In this document: positions 32,180 to 40,330 of the stretch, piece by piece
Layout of the letters: each line of letters starts with the position of its first letter
Position numbering within the stretch: position 1 is the first letter of the stretch
Assembly (NCBI GenBank): GCA_964604165.1
Contig: CAZRYF010000005.1
Span: 76,144-140,143, forward strand
Reading direction: 5' to 3'
DNA from: JAYZDK01 sp964604165
GTDB lineage: Bacteria; Myxococcota_A; UBA796; CAJQPC01
Length of the DNA stretch: 64,000 bases
Notes under the pieces: model-generated
Seen by the model: only the letters and a program-made list of their open reading frames with translations
What the model was told of the DNA's origin: nothing
The model's database searches: none
Program-made: the position numbers and the translations under genes

Positions 32180-33601
32180 TTAATCCGATGCGGGAGGTGG
32201 GGCAGCCTGCCCGTCGACCTGGAAGAGGCGGACCCAGGCTTCATGCACCTGGATCTCCTGCACCAGGGTCAGCTCAAGCTCTTGAAGCCGTCCGAGGGGT
32301 TCACCTGCAGAAGCGTGCACCAGGTGCCCGCTCACCTGGGCGGGGCGGGTGTTCACATCGTAGGGTTTGAGGTGATCCAGCGGGGGCGAGCCGATGCCGG
32401 AGTAGGGACGTGTCAGCTGTGCATGGGCATGGCTTCCCACCCAGACCTCTCCCTCGATTCCCTCCAGGAGCGGCCGGGCCTTTCCCAGGGCCCGTGCCGT
32501 GTCAATGCCGAGGAGGGAGGCTTCGGGGCCGTCTTTTGAGCGCTCATGGAGAAACCACACCGAAGTGAGGAGAAGGGGAGGGGCTACCGCGGGCCCGGCC
32601 GCCAGGCCCAGGGCCGCTGCGCTCGTGATGCCTGGAAGGAGATACCGGACGTGGGTGTACCGATCGGCCCGGTCGATTCCCCCCAGGTAGTTGAGGGTGC
32701 CGAAGAAGATCAACTGGGTGCCCGTATGAATGGAAGCCAGACGCCAGGCTCTCCGGGGACCGGGTACACCCTTCCAGGCCATCCCGGCAAGTCCGGCCAT
32801 GATCAGCCAGCGCCCCTGCTCGAACAAGGCGATTCGAAGCACCGCGAGAACATCCCAAAGCCAGTCCAGTGGCCCGTCGGGAAGGTGCTCGCTGCTGGCC
32901 AGCGCCCACCCCCCGAGTGGTCCGCCGGTTTCCAGCCAGTGGATGCCCCCCCATGCCCCCAAAATGGCCACGGGCGCCAGCCACCCAAAACTCCACCGCT
33001 TGTCCAGCCAGCAGGCGGCAAGGGCGGGCACGACCAGAAGCACTCCAGGTTCCTTGGAGGCGGTCGCCAGGGCCGCCATCAAGGCGAACAGTCCGTCCTC
33101 TTCATCCAGAATCGCCACCAGCGCCCAGGTGGAGAACAGGAGCAGCGGCACATCCGTGTCGGCGCGCAAGAGGAGCGCCGACACCGGGGGAAGGCACAGA
33201 AGCACCGGCGCAGTCCACGCGGCACGGGACCCACCCAGGCGCTGAAGAAGGGCAGCAAACCCCACGCCAATCCCGATGGCAAGGGGCAGCACCGCCCCGT
33301 GGACGGTCCAGTGGTGGGGCCCCAGGGTTTTCAACCACAGGGCCAACCACGCGTACCATAAGGGCGGGTGCGCATAGTCCGGCAGCCCGTTCACCCAGTG
33401 GGGGGGCAGCTTCGCGTCGGGTCGGAGCGCCGTGGGCAGATCACCGGCCAACACCCAGGGTCCCCCACCTTCACTGAACAGGAGCGCCTTGGGCACCCAC
33501 CAGAAGAACGTGTCATCCACGAGCGGCACGCCAAGCCCCAGCACCACCACAAGGGCGCCGGTCAGACCCGCCAGAACGTATTGGGGCTCAGGGCGTCGCA
33601 T
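32180..33601 (-). CDS. GT39/ArnT-like membrane glycosyltransferase
   Basis: A 473-residue protein with about ten transmembrane helices. GVPLVDDTFFWW places an acidic pair in the first periplasmic loop, where GT-C enzymes have their catalytic Asp, and DYAHPPLWYAWLALW gives the HPPLxY motif of ArnT/PMT-type proteins. LLRADTDVPLLLFSTWALVA and TASKEPGVLLV are further GT39-like blocks. A soluble C-terminal domain of about 110 residues follows. It probably moves a sugar from a polyprenyl carrier to lipid or protein. It precedes pheT on the same strand by 20 bp and is divergent from the next gene. Confidence 0.8.
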   Translation of the reverse strand: MRRPEPQYVLAGLTGALVVVLGLGVPLVDDTFFWWVPKALLFSEGGGPWVLAGDLPTALRPDAKLPPHWVNGLPDYAHPPLWYAWLALWLKTLGPHHWTVHGAVLPLAIGIGVGFAALLQRLGGSRAAWTAPVLLCLPPVSALLLRADTDVPLLLFSTWALVAILDEEDGLFALMAALATASKEPGVLLVVPALAACWLDKRWSFGWLAPVAILGAWGGIHWLETGGPLGGWALASSEHLPDGPLDWLWDVLAVLRIALFEQGRWLIMAGLAGMAWKGVPGPRRAWRLASIHTGTQLIFFGTLNYLGGIDRADRYTHVRYLLPGITSAAALGLAAGPAVAPPLLLTSVWFLHERSKDGPEASLLGIDTARALGKARPLLEGIEGEVWVGSHAHAQLTRPYSGIGSPPLDHLKPYDVNTRPAQVSGHLVHASAGEPLGRLQELELTLVQEIQVHEAWVRLFQVDGQAAPPPASD

Positions 33602-33659
33602 CGTGGTGCCATGTTAGACCCGTCCTGGCCGAGGGGAATGTCCCGGCCAAGGAGTCTCC

Positions 33660-34166
33660 ATGTCCACCACCGTCATTTCCCGGGAAGATGTGCACAGTCT
33701 GGCCGAGTCCTGCTCGGAGGCCGGGGATGCGTTTCGCAGCGTGGCCAGCCGGCTGCTCAAGGATCAGAAGCGCCTGACCAATTTCATGCAGAAGAACATG
33801 CCTCAACTGGATGCGGAGACCCGCGAGGTGGTGCTCTACATGTTTGCGGTCTGTATTCGCGTCTTTGACCAGTTTGGCGGACGAATGAAGAAGGTCAGCG
33901 GCGCCCAGATCGATGCGGCAGCCTCCCGGGTGCAGGGACAGGCGGGGGAACTGTTGCCTTTTGATGCAGGCTTTCCCGAGCGGGTGCGAACGGCCGACTG
34001 GAGAGCGCAGCCTCACCTGCTGGACGAGGCCTTGTGGGCCTTGTTTGAGAGAGAAGAGAAGGAAGATGGGGAGGTGGATGTGCCTCACGAGCAGGCCGGC
34101 CTGATCTTTCTGTTGTTGTGGGTGGCTGTGGAGGCCTTGAACGAGAATTGGACTCCGCCTTCGTAG
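33660..34166 (+). CDS. Hypothetical helical protein
   Basis: A 168-residue soluble protein predicted to be almost fully helical, with no signal peptide. Conserved-looking spots are LLKDQKRLTNFMQKNMP, VLYMFAVCIRVFDQFGG and the hydrophobic end GLIFLLLWVAVEALNENW. I recognise no family. It is transcribed away from the glycosyltransferase and converges on the retropepsin-like gene, with a small GC hairpin between their ends. ATG 33660 is preceded by AAGGAG, so the start is well supported. Confidence 0.65.
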   Translation: MSTTVISREDVHSLAESCSEAGDAFRSVASRLLKDQKRLTNFMQKNMPQLDAETREVVLYMFAVCIRVFDQFGGRMKKVSGAQIDAAASRVQGQAGELLPFDAGFPERVRTADWRAQPHLLDEALWALFEREEKEDGEVDVPHEQAGLIFLLLWVAVEALNENWTPPS

Positions 34167-34190
34167 GGGCTGCGCCCCCTGGGGGGCTAC
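34166..34190. terminator. GC hairpin between convergent genes
   Basis: GGGGC-TGC-GCCCC (34166-34178) followed by CCCCCTGGGGGG-type dyad sequence lies exactly between two convergent stop codons. There is no T tract on either strand, so it is a weak candidate for a bidirectional terminator or mRNA 3' end. Confidence 0.25.
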
Positions 34191-35365
34191 CAGGACGCTG
34201 ATCGCAAGGAGAAGACTCCCGGATCACACTCGGTCCAACGGGGAAGAGAGACTCGTTGGGATTCCTTCTTTTCCGGGTCGATCTGGTGCAAGTCCGTGCG
34301 AAACCGCTCACTCCCCCCGCAGTCCATACTGACCGTGACCCTGGACACCGGACGCACCGAGCGGTTGGTGGCCGCCACCTCCATTTCCACGCGACCATCG
34401 GACCAGGAGTGCACCGTTCCGCTCAATCCGATCCATGGAGCTACATCTGACAGTCGGTTGGGAAGGTCGCCCCGGGGCTGCAGCACGATCTCCTGGCGCT
34501 CCGGGTCCAGGGTCACATGGAACATGCCCGAGACGTTCAGGCCCAGGAGGCCCACGGTGCCTTTGGGGGCACAGGCGTCGCAAGCGGCCACGGTCACCCC
34601 CTCCACGGGCATGCCGCCGATCCACAGGCGATCCAGCAGGACCACAGGGTCCTGTCTCACCCCGTTGGCTGTGTGCAGCTCCAGTGTGGGCGCATCTTTG
34701 CCTGGTGATTTTCGAAGCAAGGCCAGGGTCTGGCGGTCCACGGTGGTGAGGGAAGCGCCGGTGTCGAACACCATCTGCACCTCTTTCGTGTGACCGTCTG
34801 TTCCCTCCAGCACCACCGAGACCCTGCGCTGGTTGTCGGTGCCTTCGAAGGGAAGCGCCACTGCATCCTCCACACCGGGCAGTACCTGGGGAGTGGGGAC
34901 GCTGGAGACTGCCTTCTCGGCCATGGCCTCAGGGGGAGGCTCGGTTCCTGCCAGGCGCTCGGTCTTGAGGAGGGTGGCGAGAGTCTTGGACAGGTCGATG
35001 ACCTTCTTTTGGTGTTCCGTTGGAATGGGGGCTGCGAGGTGGGCCATGCCGGTCAGAAAGGCGTCGGCGCGTTCTTGGGGCAGGTAGAGGGGAATGCCTC
35101 CCAATAAGGTGGCGGGCCAGACCCAGCTGCCTAGGGCAAGTCCGGTCAGGCGGCTTCGAAAGAAGCTCGCGATGCCCAGCCAGGGAAGCACCACGAGGGC
35201 CAGGGCAGAGAGGGCCAGGATCCAGTTGGGGAGCAGCCGCACGATGCCGAGACCCAAGACAGTGGCCATGGCGGCCAACAAGGGTCCCATGCCGGTCAAC
35301 ACCGCCAGAGAGCCCAGGGCGATGGACATTCTGGAGGGGTTAGTGGGGGTGGCGGAGGATGACAT
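34187..35365 (-). CDS. Membrane-anchored retropepsin-like aspartic protease
   Basis: A 392-residue protein with three or four N-terminal transmembrane helices (residues about 15-100), a linker, and a domain with VFDTGASLTTVD: DTGAS is the active-site motif of retropepsin-type aspartic proteases (gag-asp family). VGLLGLNVSGMF is the downstream hydrophobic block of that fold. The active enzyme would be a dimer, acting at the membrane surface. A further beta-rich C-terminal domain with Cys follows. ATG 35365 overlaps the start codon of the divergent exonuclease gene; ATG 35329 is a possible later start. Confidence 0.8.
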   Translation of the reverse strand: MSSSATPTNPSRMSIALGSLAVLTGMGPLLAAMATVLGLGIVRLLPNWILALSALALVVLPWLGIASFFRSRLTGLALGSWVWPATLLGGIPLYLPQERADAFLTGMAHLAAPIPTEHQKKVIDLSKTLATLLKTERLAGTEPPPEAMAEKAVSSVPTPQVLPGVEDAVALPFEGTDNQRRVSVVLEGTDGHTKEVQMVFDTGASLTTVDRQTLALLRKSPGKDAPTLELHTANGVRQDPVVLLDRLWIGGMPVEGVTVAACDACAPKGTVGLLGLNVSGMFHVTLDPERQEIVLQPRGDLPNRLSDVAPWIGLSGTVHSWSDGRVEMEVAATNRSVRPVSRVTVSMDCGGSERFRTDLHQIDPEKKESQRVSLPRWTECDPGVFSLRSASW

Positions 35366-35960
35366 GGAGCGAGCTACCTGGTTCTGTATCGATATCGAGT
35401 GTTCGGGTCCGGTCCCCGGTCTCTACGACATGATCTCCCTGGGGGCTGTGGCCGTCCATGAGAACGGGGACGGATCCCTTTCGATCGGAGCTTCTTTCTA
35501 CCAGGAGTTGAAGCCCCAGGGACCCCGTGTGGACCCGGGAGCCATGGAGGTCAACGGCCTGGACCTGGCTCGGCTCAAGAGGGAAGGGCTGGAGCGGAGG
35601 GTGGCGCTGGAGGAGCTTTCGGCTTGGGTGGGGAGCCAGGTTTCGCCCGGCGCCAAGGCGGTGTTTGTGGGCCACAACGCGCCCTTCGACTGGTCGTTTG
35701 TGTCCTGGTGTTTCGCCGCCGAGGAAATGCCCAACCCGTTCGGGTACAAGGCCCTGGATACCAAGGCGCTCGCCACCGGGGTGCTGGGGGTACATTGGCT
35801 GGACAGCAGCAAGGAGGTGCTTTCGAAGGTGCTGAACCTGCCGGCGGAGGATCTCACCCTGAAGCACCGGGCCGACTACGATGCGGCCTACCAGGCGCAG
35901 ATTCTCGTGGCGCTCCTGGAGCGTTCCCGAGGGGTTGCGGGAGAGCCTGGGGCTACTTGA
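35364..35960 (+). CDS. DEDDh 3'-5' exonuclease domain protein
   Basis: A 198-residue stand-alone exonuclease of the DnaQ/RNase T type. FCIDIECSG gives the ExoI Asp-x-Glu, GHNAPFDWSFV the ExoII Asp, and LKHRADYDAAYQ the ExoIII His and Asp. It should cut single-stranded DNA or RNA from the 3' end using two metal ions. Length is that of the lone exonuclease domain; no polymerase module is present. ATG 35364 has GGAGG 5 nt upstream. The 3' end overlaps the stop of the lipoprotein gene by 8 bp. Its start codon interlocks with that of the protease gene in a shared CATG. Confidence 0.88.
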   Translation: MERATWFCIDIECSGPVPGLYDMISLGAVAVHENGDGSLSIGASFYQELKPQGPRVDPGAMEVNGLDLARLKREGLERRVALEELSAWVGSQVSPGAKAVFVGHNAPFDWSFVSWCFAAEEMPNPFGYKALDTKALATGVLGVHWLDSSKEVLSKVLNLPAEDLTLKHRADYDAAYQAQILVALLERSRGVAGEPGAT

Positions 35961-36720
35961 CCTCGAAGGGGTAGACGACTTGCAGTTCCTTGGGAAGCTT
36001 GTCCAGGGCATCCGACTCCCGTGAGTTCAGGATGGACTGTGCATGGAAGGCGTACACGCCGGCCTCCAGTGGAGCTTCCGATGTGATCAGGTAGTGGTCC
36101 ATCGCCCACAGGCCCTTCATGTCCATTCCTGCATCCGCGTCGGCGACCCACATGTTCAGGTCCACGGTGGTAGGCCCAAGGAGACTCGTGACCTCAGCGG
36201 ACTCCTCGAACTTCAGCTTGGCCAGGGCTAGACCCAGACGCCGGATCTCCCAGTCTCGCAGCAAAGCGTAGTAGACGAAGCGCTGGTTGTCCTTGCTGGT
36301 GGTCAATCCATCCCGGGAGACGTCCTGAATGCCGTGGTAGCGCGTGATCTCCGTGGCAATGGACTTCACTGGTTGGGGCACGAGGGGCAGGTAGCTGTGG
36401 TCGCCAATGGCGTAAAAGCCCGGCTCGTTGGGGGACGGATAAAGGGTGATGGTGGCGTCTACCGCGTCGTCCTGGTCGGCCTCTACGTCCACCGTGATGT
36501 AGTCCTTGATGAAGCCATCGGTCCCGGCCTGCAGCCGCACGGGGCCCGGTTCGGTCACCTGCAGCTGGAGCTCTCCACTCATGTCGGCCTTCTGCATACC
36601 GGAGACGCCTTCTTGAATGATGCTCGCAGTGGCGACGGGTTTCCCCCAGACATCCAGGACAGTCAGGTTGATTTCTGGTGCGTCCTTGCAGGCGGTGAGA
36701 ATCAGTGTGGCAAACAACAT
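35953..36720 (-). CDS. Lipoprotein with carboxypeptidase-regulatory-like domain
   Basis: A 255-residue lipoprotein: signal LFATLILTAC (Cys11), then a small beta domain (INLTVLDVWGKPVATASII, GPVRLQAGTDGFIKDYITVDV) resembling carboxypeptidase regulatory-like domains. The rest is unassigned. ATG 36720 has GGAG 8 nt upstream and gives the lipobox at the right place; a longer frame from 36756 lacks such a site. It is divergent from the first protease gene. Function unknown; likely surface bound. Confidence 0.7.
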   Translation of the reverse strand: MLFATLILTACKDAPEINLTVLDVWGKPVATASIIQEGVSGMQKADMSGELQLQVTEPGPVRLQAGTDGFIKDYITVDVEADQDDAVDATITLYPSPNEPGFYAIGDHSYLPLVPQPVKSIATEITRYHGIQDVSRDGLTTSKDNQRFVYYALLRDWEIRRLGLALAKLKFEESAEVTSLLGPTTVDLNMWVADADAGMDMKGLWAMDHYLITSEAPLEAGVYAFHAQSILNSRESDALDKLPKELQVVYPFEVK

Positions 36721-36866
36721 CTGGCAATCTCCAATCGGGCGTCCATCGAGGTGCAACGCTGGGATTGTTGCACACTTTGCGACCAGACCGGCAATCCAAC
36801 TGCGTGCGGTTCACAAGGAACAATGGGACCGTCCACATTTCCTTGTCACCCCGGGACTTGTGGTCG

Positions 36867-38036
36867 GTGCGTTGTGCCTCTACATTTGGCAAGCGTTCCC
36901 TGGGAGTTTCGTTGTTCCTTTTTCTGATCGCTTCAGCCCTGGCCCAGGAGGCCCCGCCCATTGTGGGTGGATCCACCACGTCTGGCTACGAGGAGGTGGG
37001 TGCGCTCTTTGGGTGTGGGGGAGGATCTGGGTGGTCCTCCATTTGTTCCGGAACCTTGATCCACAAGAAGTGGGTGCTTACCGCCGCCCACTGCGTGGAG
37101 TCCTTTCTGGAGTATGCCAACACCGGTGGCGACATCTGTTTCGTCATCGGTACGGACCTGGAGGCACAGGCCGGTGTGGACGCCTATGTGACAGCGACCC
37201 AGATGTTCTCACATCCCAACTATGGATCCGGTAACAGCTACGCCGACATCGGCCTGGTTGAGCTGCTGCACAACCTGCCCCAGTACGACACCATGCCCCT
37301 GAACACGGACAGGGTCCGGAGCAGCTGGTATGGCGACGACATCACCTACGTGGGCTGGGGAATCACCGCCGACAACCGGGATGACTCGGGGGTCAAGCGC
37401 ACCGTCGATGTGCCGATCTTCGACCACGACCAGTACATCATCTACACGTACCAGAACGGGGTGAATGTCTGCAGTGGCGACTCCGGAGGGGCGGCGCTCA
37501 TGCCTCGAAGTGGGGGGGGAATGGAGCTGGTGGGGGTGAACTCGTTTACCTACAACATCAACGGCGGCGAGCCCTCCTGTACCTCGTCGGGGGCGGCTGG
37601 GGGATCTGTGCGGGTGGACTCCTACTACAGCTGGATCGACCAGTATGTGCCCCTCGAGGACACCGATTCAGACTCGGACACCGACGCGGATGCGGACNNN
37701 NNNNNNNNNNNNNNNNNNNNNNNNNNNNNNNNNNNNNNNNNNNNNNNNNNNNNNNNNNNNNNNNNNNNNNNNNNNNNNNNNNNNNNNNNNNNNNNNNCGG
37801 ACACCGACGCGGATGCGGACGCCGACGCGGATGCGGATGGGGACTCGGATGCAGACTCCGATGCCGACTCGGACTCCGATGCCGACTCGGGTAGCGGGCC
37901 GTCGTTGGACACCGGCGATCTGCCGGCTCGACCGAGCGGAGATTTCCGGGGCATGTGTTCTTCCGTTCCGCGCCAGGGGGCGGGGGTCGGATTGTGGCTG
38001 CTCGTGGCGGGTTTGGTTCGACGACGCAGAGCCTGA
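36867..38036 (+). CDS. Secreted trypsin-like serine protease with Asp-rich stalk and MYXO-CTERM-like end
   Basis: A chymotrypsin-family (S1) protease. A signal peptide (about 26 residues, ending ASALA) leads to IVGGS, the mature N-terminus after zymogen cleavage. The triad is complete: TAAHC (His), YADIGL (Asp) and CSGDSGGAA (Ser). The catalytic domain is followed by a stalk rich in Asp-Ser and Asp-Ala and then CSSVPRQGAGVGLWLLVAGLV plus RRRRA, a MYXO-CTERM-like Cys, hydrophobic helix and Arg cluster for surface anchoring. The stalk is interrupted by 100 N bases, so true length and reading frame across the gap are unknown. The start is unsure; GTG 36867 gives a typical signal peptide. Confidence 0.82.
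   Translation: MRCASTFGKRSLGVSLFLFLIASALAQEAPPIVGGSTTSGYEEVGALFGCGGGSGWSSICSGTLIHKKWVLTAAHCVESFLEYANTGGDICFVIGTDLEAQAGVDAYVTATQMFSHPNYGSGNSYADIGLVELLHNLPQYDTMPLNTDRVRSSWYGDDITYVGWGITADNRDDSGVKRTVDVPIFDHDQYIIYTYQNGVNVCSGDSGGAALMPRSGGGMELVGVNSFTYNINGGEPSCTSSGAAGGSVRVDSYYSWIDQYVPLEDTDSDSDTDADADXXXXXXXXXXXXXXXXXXXXXXXXXXXXXXXXXXDTDADADADADADGDSDADSDADSDSDADSGSGPSLDTGDLPARPSGDFRGMCSSVPRQGAGVGLWLLVAGLVRRRRA
37658..37892 (+). repeat. Asp-Ser/Asp-Ala coding repeats around the gap
   Basis: On both sides of the N run the DNA is short tandem units such as GACTCGGAC, GACGCGGATGC and GATGCCGACTCG, coding for DSD and DAD. Such low-complexity DNA commonly breaks assemblies and varies in copy number between strains. 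The encoded stalk is probably much longer or shorter than shown. Confidence 0.85.
37698..37797. other. Assembly gap (100 N)
   Basis: Exactly 100 unknown bases, a conventional placeholder for a scaffold join of unknown size, lie inside the repeat-coding stalk of the first protease gene. Repeat units flank both edges. Flanks are in a compatible frame if the true gap is a multiple of three in the same sense, but this cannot be tested here. Confidence 0.99.
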
Positions 38037-38064
38037 AATCCGCTGCATGGAAGGGTGCCGAGGT

Positions 38065-40119
38065 TCAGTCGATGTACCCCAGAGAACGGATCTGGTCTTC
38101 TCGAGAGGAGTCTATTCCCCTCGCCTTTCTACCAGGGTTTTCTCCGTCAACCCCTTTGTAGGTGTCCACCTCGGGGACGCTCGTTGTTCTTGGGCAGAGT
38201 CGCTCAGAAACAGATCCATCGAAGTCAGTTGAGATCGGCGCTCCAATGCAATTCAGGATTGTTGGAACCACGTCGAGTGCGCTCAACTCGTAGGGCAAAT
38301 CGGATGGCTTGATGTCAGGCCCCGCCGCTACCCAGAGGCCCTCCATTCTATGGGTGCCGTGACCCGCCTCCGGATCAGCTTTGAAACCGTGGTCACTTGT
38401 GATGAATAGGAGCGTATCTTCGTCCATTTGCTCGAGCAGGCTGCCGATTACCTCGTCCGCCAATACCCAGGCTTCCCGAACAGGAAACCGGCGTTCAAGC
38501 CCCCCGGGCCTGGCCATGTCTTCTGGAAAGGCCGACGGCTCGTGGAGTGGCCAAAAAGGGTGCTGCAGTCGATCCGTTGCGGTGATGACATAGGAGAAGA
38601 GGTTGGGGACGTGATTCTTCAGCAGTCGTCTTGCTGTCTCCTGGTGACCACGTTCAGTTTCCATGACGGTGTCCGGGAGAAGCTTGGCAATCCTGTCGTC
38701 TGCGACCTTTGCCCAACCGGGTCCCTCCACCACATAGGGGTTCTCAGCGCTGAAGATAGGAAGGTCCGCGGGAGCTCCAGTAACGAACTTGAACCGGGGC
38801 CTGTCTGGAGCTTGAAACGGTGGAGTCATGTAGAGTCGCAGAACACCGTTGGAAACGTCTAGTGCATAGAACTTCACCAGGGCGTTTGTGTCGTCCAATG
38901 AGAGGCTGACCCAATCACTCCAAGCTCCCATCTTGGTGGGGGCGTGGCCTCCAATCCCGGCGCCTTTCAATTGGACACTGTTCCCAGAAACCGTGGCGTG
39001 CCCCTTCAATCTCAGTCTCTTGGGGACCAGGTGCTGCCTTCGAACGGCCAGGTCAACCAAGGAGTTGCTTACGCCTTGTATCCTGGGCTTCAGGTTCGGA
39101 ATGGCAAGGGGAAAGTCAAAGGAAAAGCGCCCCTTTCCAGCTGGGGTCAGCTTCAGCGTTTCCACTGTACCGTTCTCGGTCACGCTGCTCAAGACGTGCC
39201 CATAGAGTGCCTTTCTGGTTCCGTTGACCAACCCCGGAATTGGAAAGCCAGCCACCATCGTTCCGTTTGAGACCTCGTTTGGAGGCCAGGAACCTGGAAC
39301 GTTGATCGTAATGGAGGTCTTTCCGTGTGCGCCGAAGATGTCCCAGAGCATGGGCACTGTTCTGTTTCTGGCATCCGCCGAGAACCAGCTCTCCAGTCCA
39401 TGGTGTTTGGGGAGCATTCCGGAAAACACAGAGGTCCAGACAACCGGTGAGTGGGTCGGTTCCACGGATCGAAGGACTCCATGTTGTCCGGACTGAATCA
39501 GGGCCGCGAGATGAGGCAACACACCTTCCTCGAGGAGTGGGTCCGCGATGCTCCAATCTCCACCGTCAATTCCGATGACGGCCACCTTTGCATCTGGGAA
39601 AGACTCGGTGACCCTTCTTGCGGCGGGTTGAGGCGCCGCTCCGTGGTGTTGACCGGAGAGCATCCTGGTTCCGGCGAACGCAAGGGCAACGGTCCCGAGG
39701 ATGGCGGTCGCTGTCCGACTCCCACGGCGGTTGTTGCTCCAGCATTCGGCGAGGTAGGTGGTCGCAGAAAACACCAGCCAGGCGAGAACCAGGTCAACGC
39801 AGTAGCTCAAGGCACCGGTCAGTGTCCCGGACACGTGAAGCATGCTCATCCAGCCCGGGACGAATCCCAGTCCAGCAAAGAGGCCGAGAACAACGCTGGT
39901 GAGCCGCGCTGTTCCAATGAGTGCTCTAAAGCACACCCAGAAAGCGGCTGCTCCGATAGAAAAGGAGGCTGCGAGCATTGGAAAAGGCAACACCGCTGGC
40001 GTGTACATGAATGCCCAAGCGACCCCGATCACTGCCCCTGTACAGGTTGCCCTCAACAACGACTCCATGCTGAATCTCTGGCCCCTGCTACGAGTTTCGT
40101 CCCCAAGCAGCCATAGCAT
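38065..40119 (-). CDS. Membrane alkaline-phosphatase-superfamily phosphodiesterase
   Basis: A 684-residue protein: four N-terminal transmembrane helices (about residues 25-145), then an extracytoplasmic type I phosphodiesterase/nucleotide pyrophosphatase domain. VIGIDGGDWS holds a metal Asp, THSPVVWTSVFSG the likely Thr nucleophile, TATDRLQHPFW the next metal residues, and FITSDHGF plus GTHRMEG the Asp-His and His ligands. The family cleaves phosphodiesters or transfers phospho-groups on lipids and glycans. Base composition looks less GC-rich than its neighbours by eye. ATG 40119, with AGG 4-5 nt upstream, was chosen; TTG 40182 is a weaker option. It converges with the first protease gene. 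Confidence 0.84.
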   Translation of the reverse strand: MLWLLGDETRSRGQRFSMESLLRATCTGAVIGVAWAFMYTPAVLPFPMLAASFSIGAAAFWVCFRALIGTARLTSVVLGLFAGLGFVPGWMSMLHVSGTLTGALSYCVDLVLAWLVFSATTYLAECWSNNRRGSRTATAILGTVALAFAGTRMLSGQHHGAAPQPAARRVTESFPDAKVAVIGIDGGDWSIADPLLEEGVLPHLAALIQSGQHGVLRSVEPTHSPVVWTSVFSGMLPKHHGLESWFSADARNRTVPMLWDIFGAHGKTSITINVPGSWPPNEVSNGTMVAGFPIPGLVNGTRKALYGHVLSSVTENGTVETLKLTPAGKGRFSFDFPLAIPNLKPRIQGVSNSLVDLAVRRQHLVPKRLRLKGHATVSGNSVQLKGAGIGGHAPTKMGAWSDWVSLSLDDTNALVKFYALDVSNGVLRLYMTPPFQAPDRPRFKFVTGAPADLPIFSAENPYVVEGPGWAKVADDRIAKLLPDTVMETERGHQETARRLLKNHVPNLFSYVITATDRLQHPFWPLHEPSAFPEDMARPGGLERRFPVREAWVLADEVIGSLLEQMDEDTLLFITSDHGFKADPEAGHGTHRMEGLWVAAGPDIKPSDLPYELSALDVVPTILNCIGAPISTDFDGSVSERLCPRTTSVPEVDTYKGVDGENPGRKARGIDSSREDQIRSLGYID

Positions 40120-40330
40120 GTGACCTGAGAGCAATCGCACTGTTTCCAAGCTGGGGGAGCCGATGCGATCGGGATGGGCCAAGGGGGTGACATCGACCTC
40201 TGTGCCCGTGAATACAAGAGAAAGGACAAATTCTGGACGGGCTTGGGTGCCCTTGCCCAGCTTCTGACACGTCCTTCACGTGGAGCCCCGTGGACCTCCC
40301 CTATGCTGACCCCGACCAGATGGGGGTTGG

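Noticed and set aside
37658..37892. CRISPR-like array
   Set aside because: The repeats are short, back-to-back and coding, without spacers.
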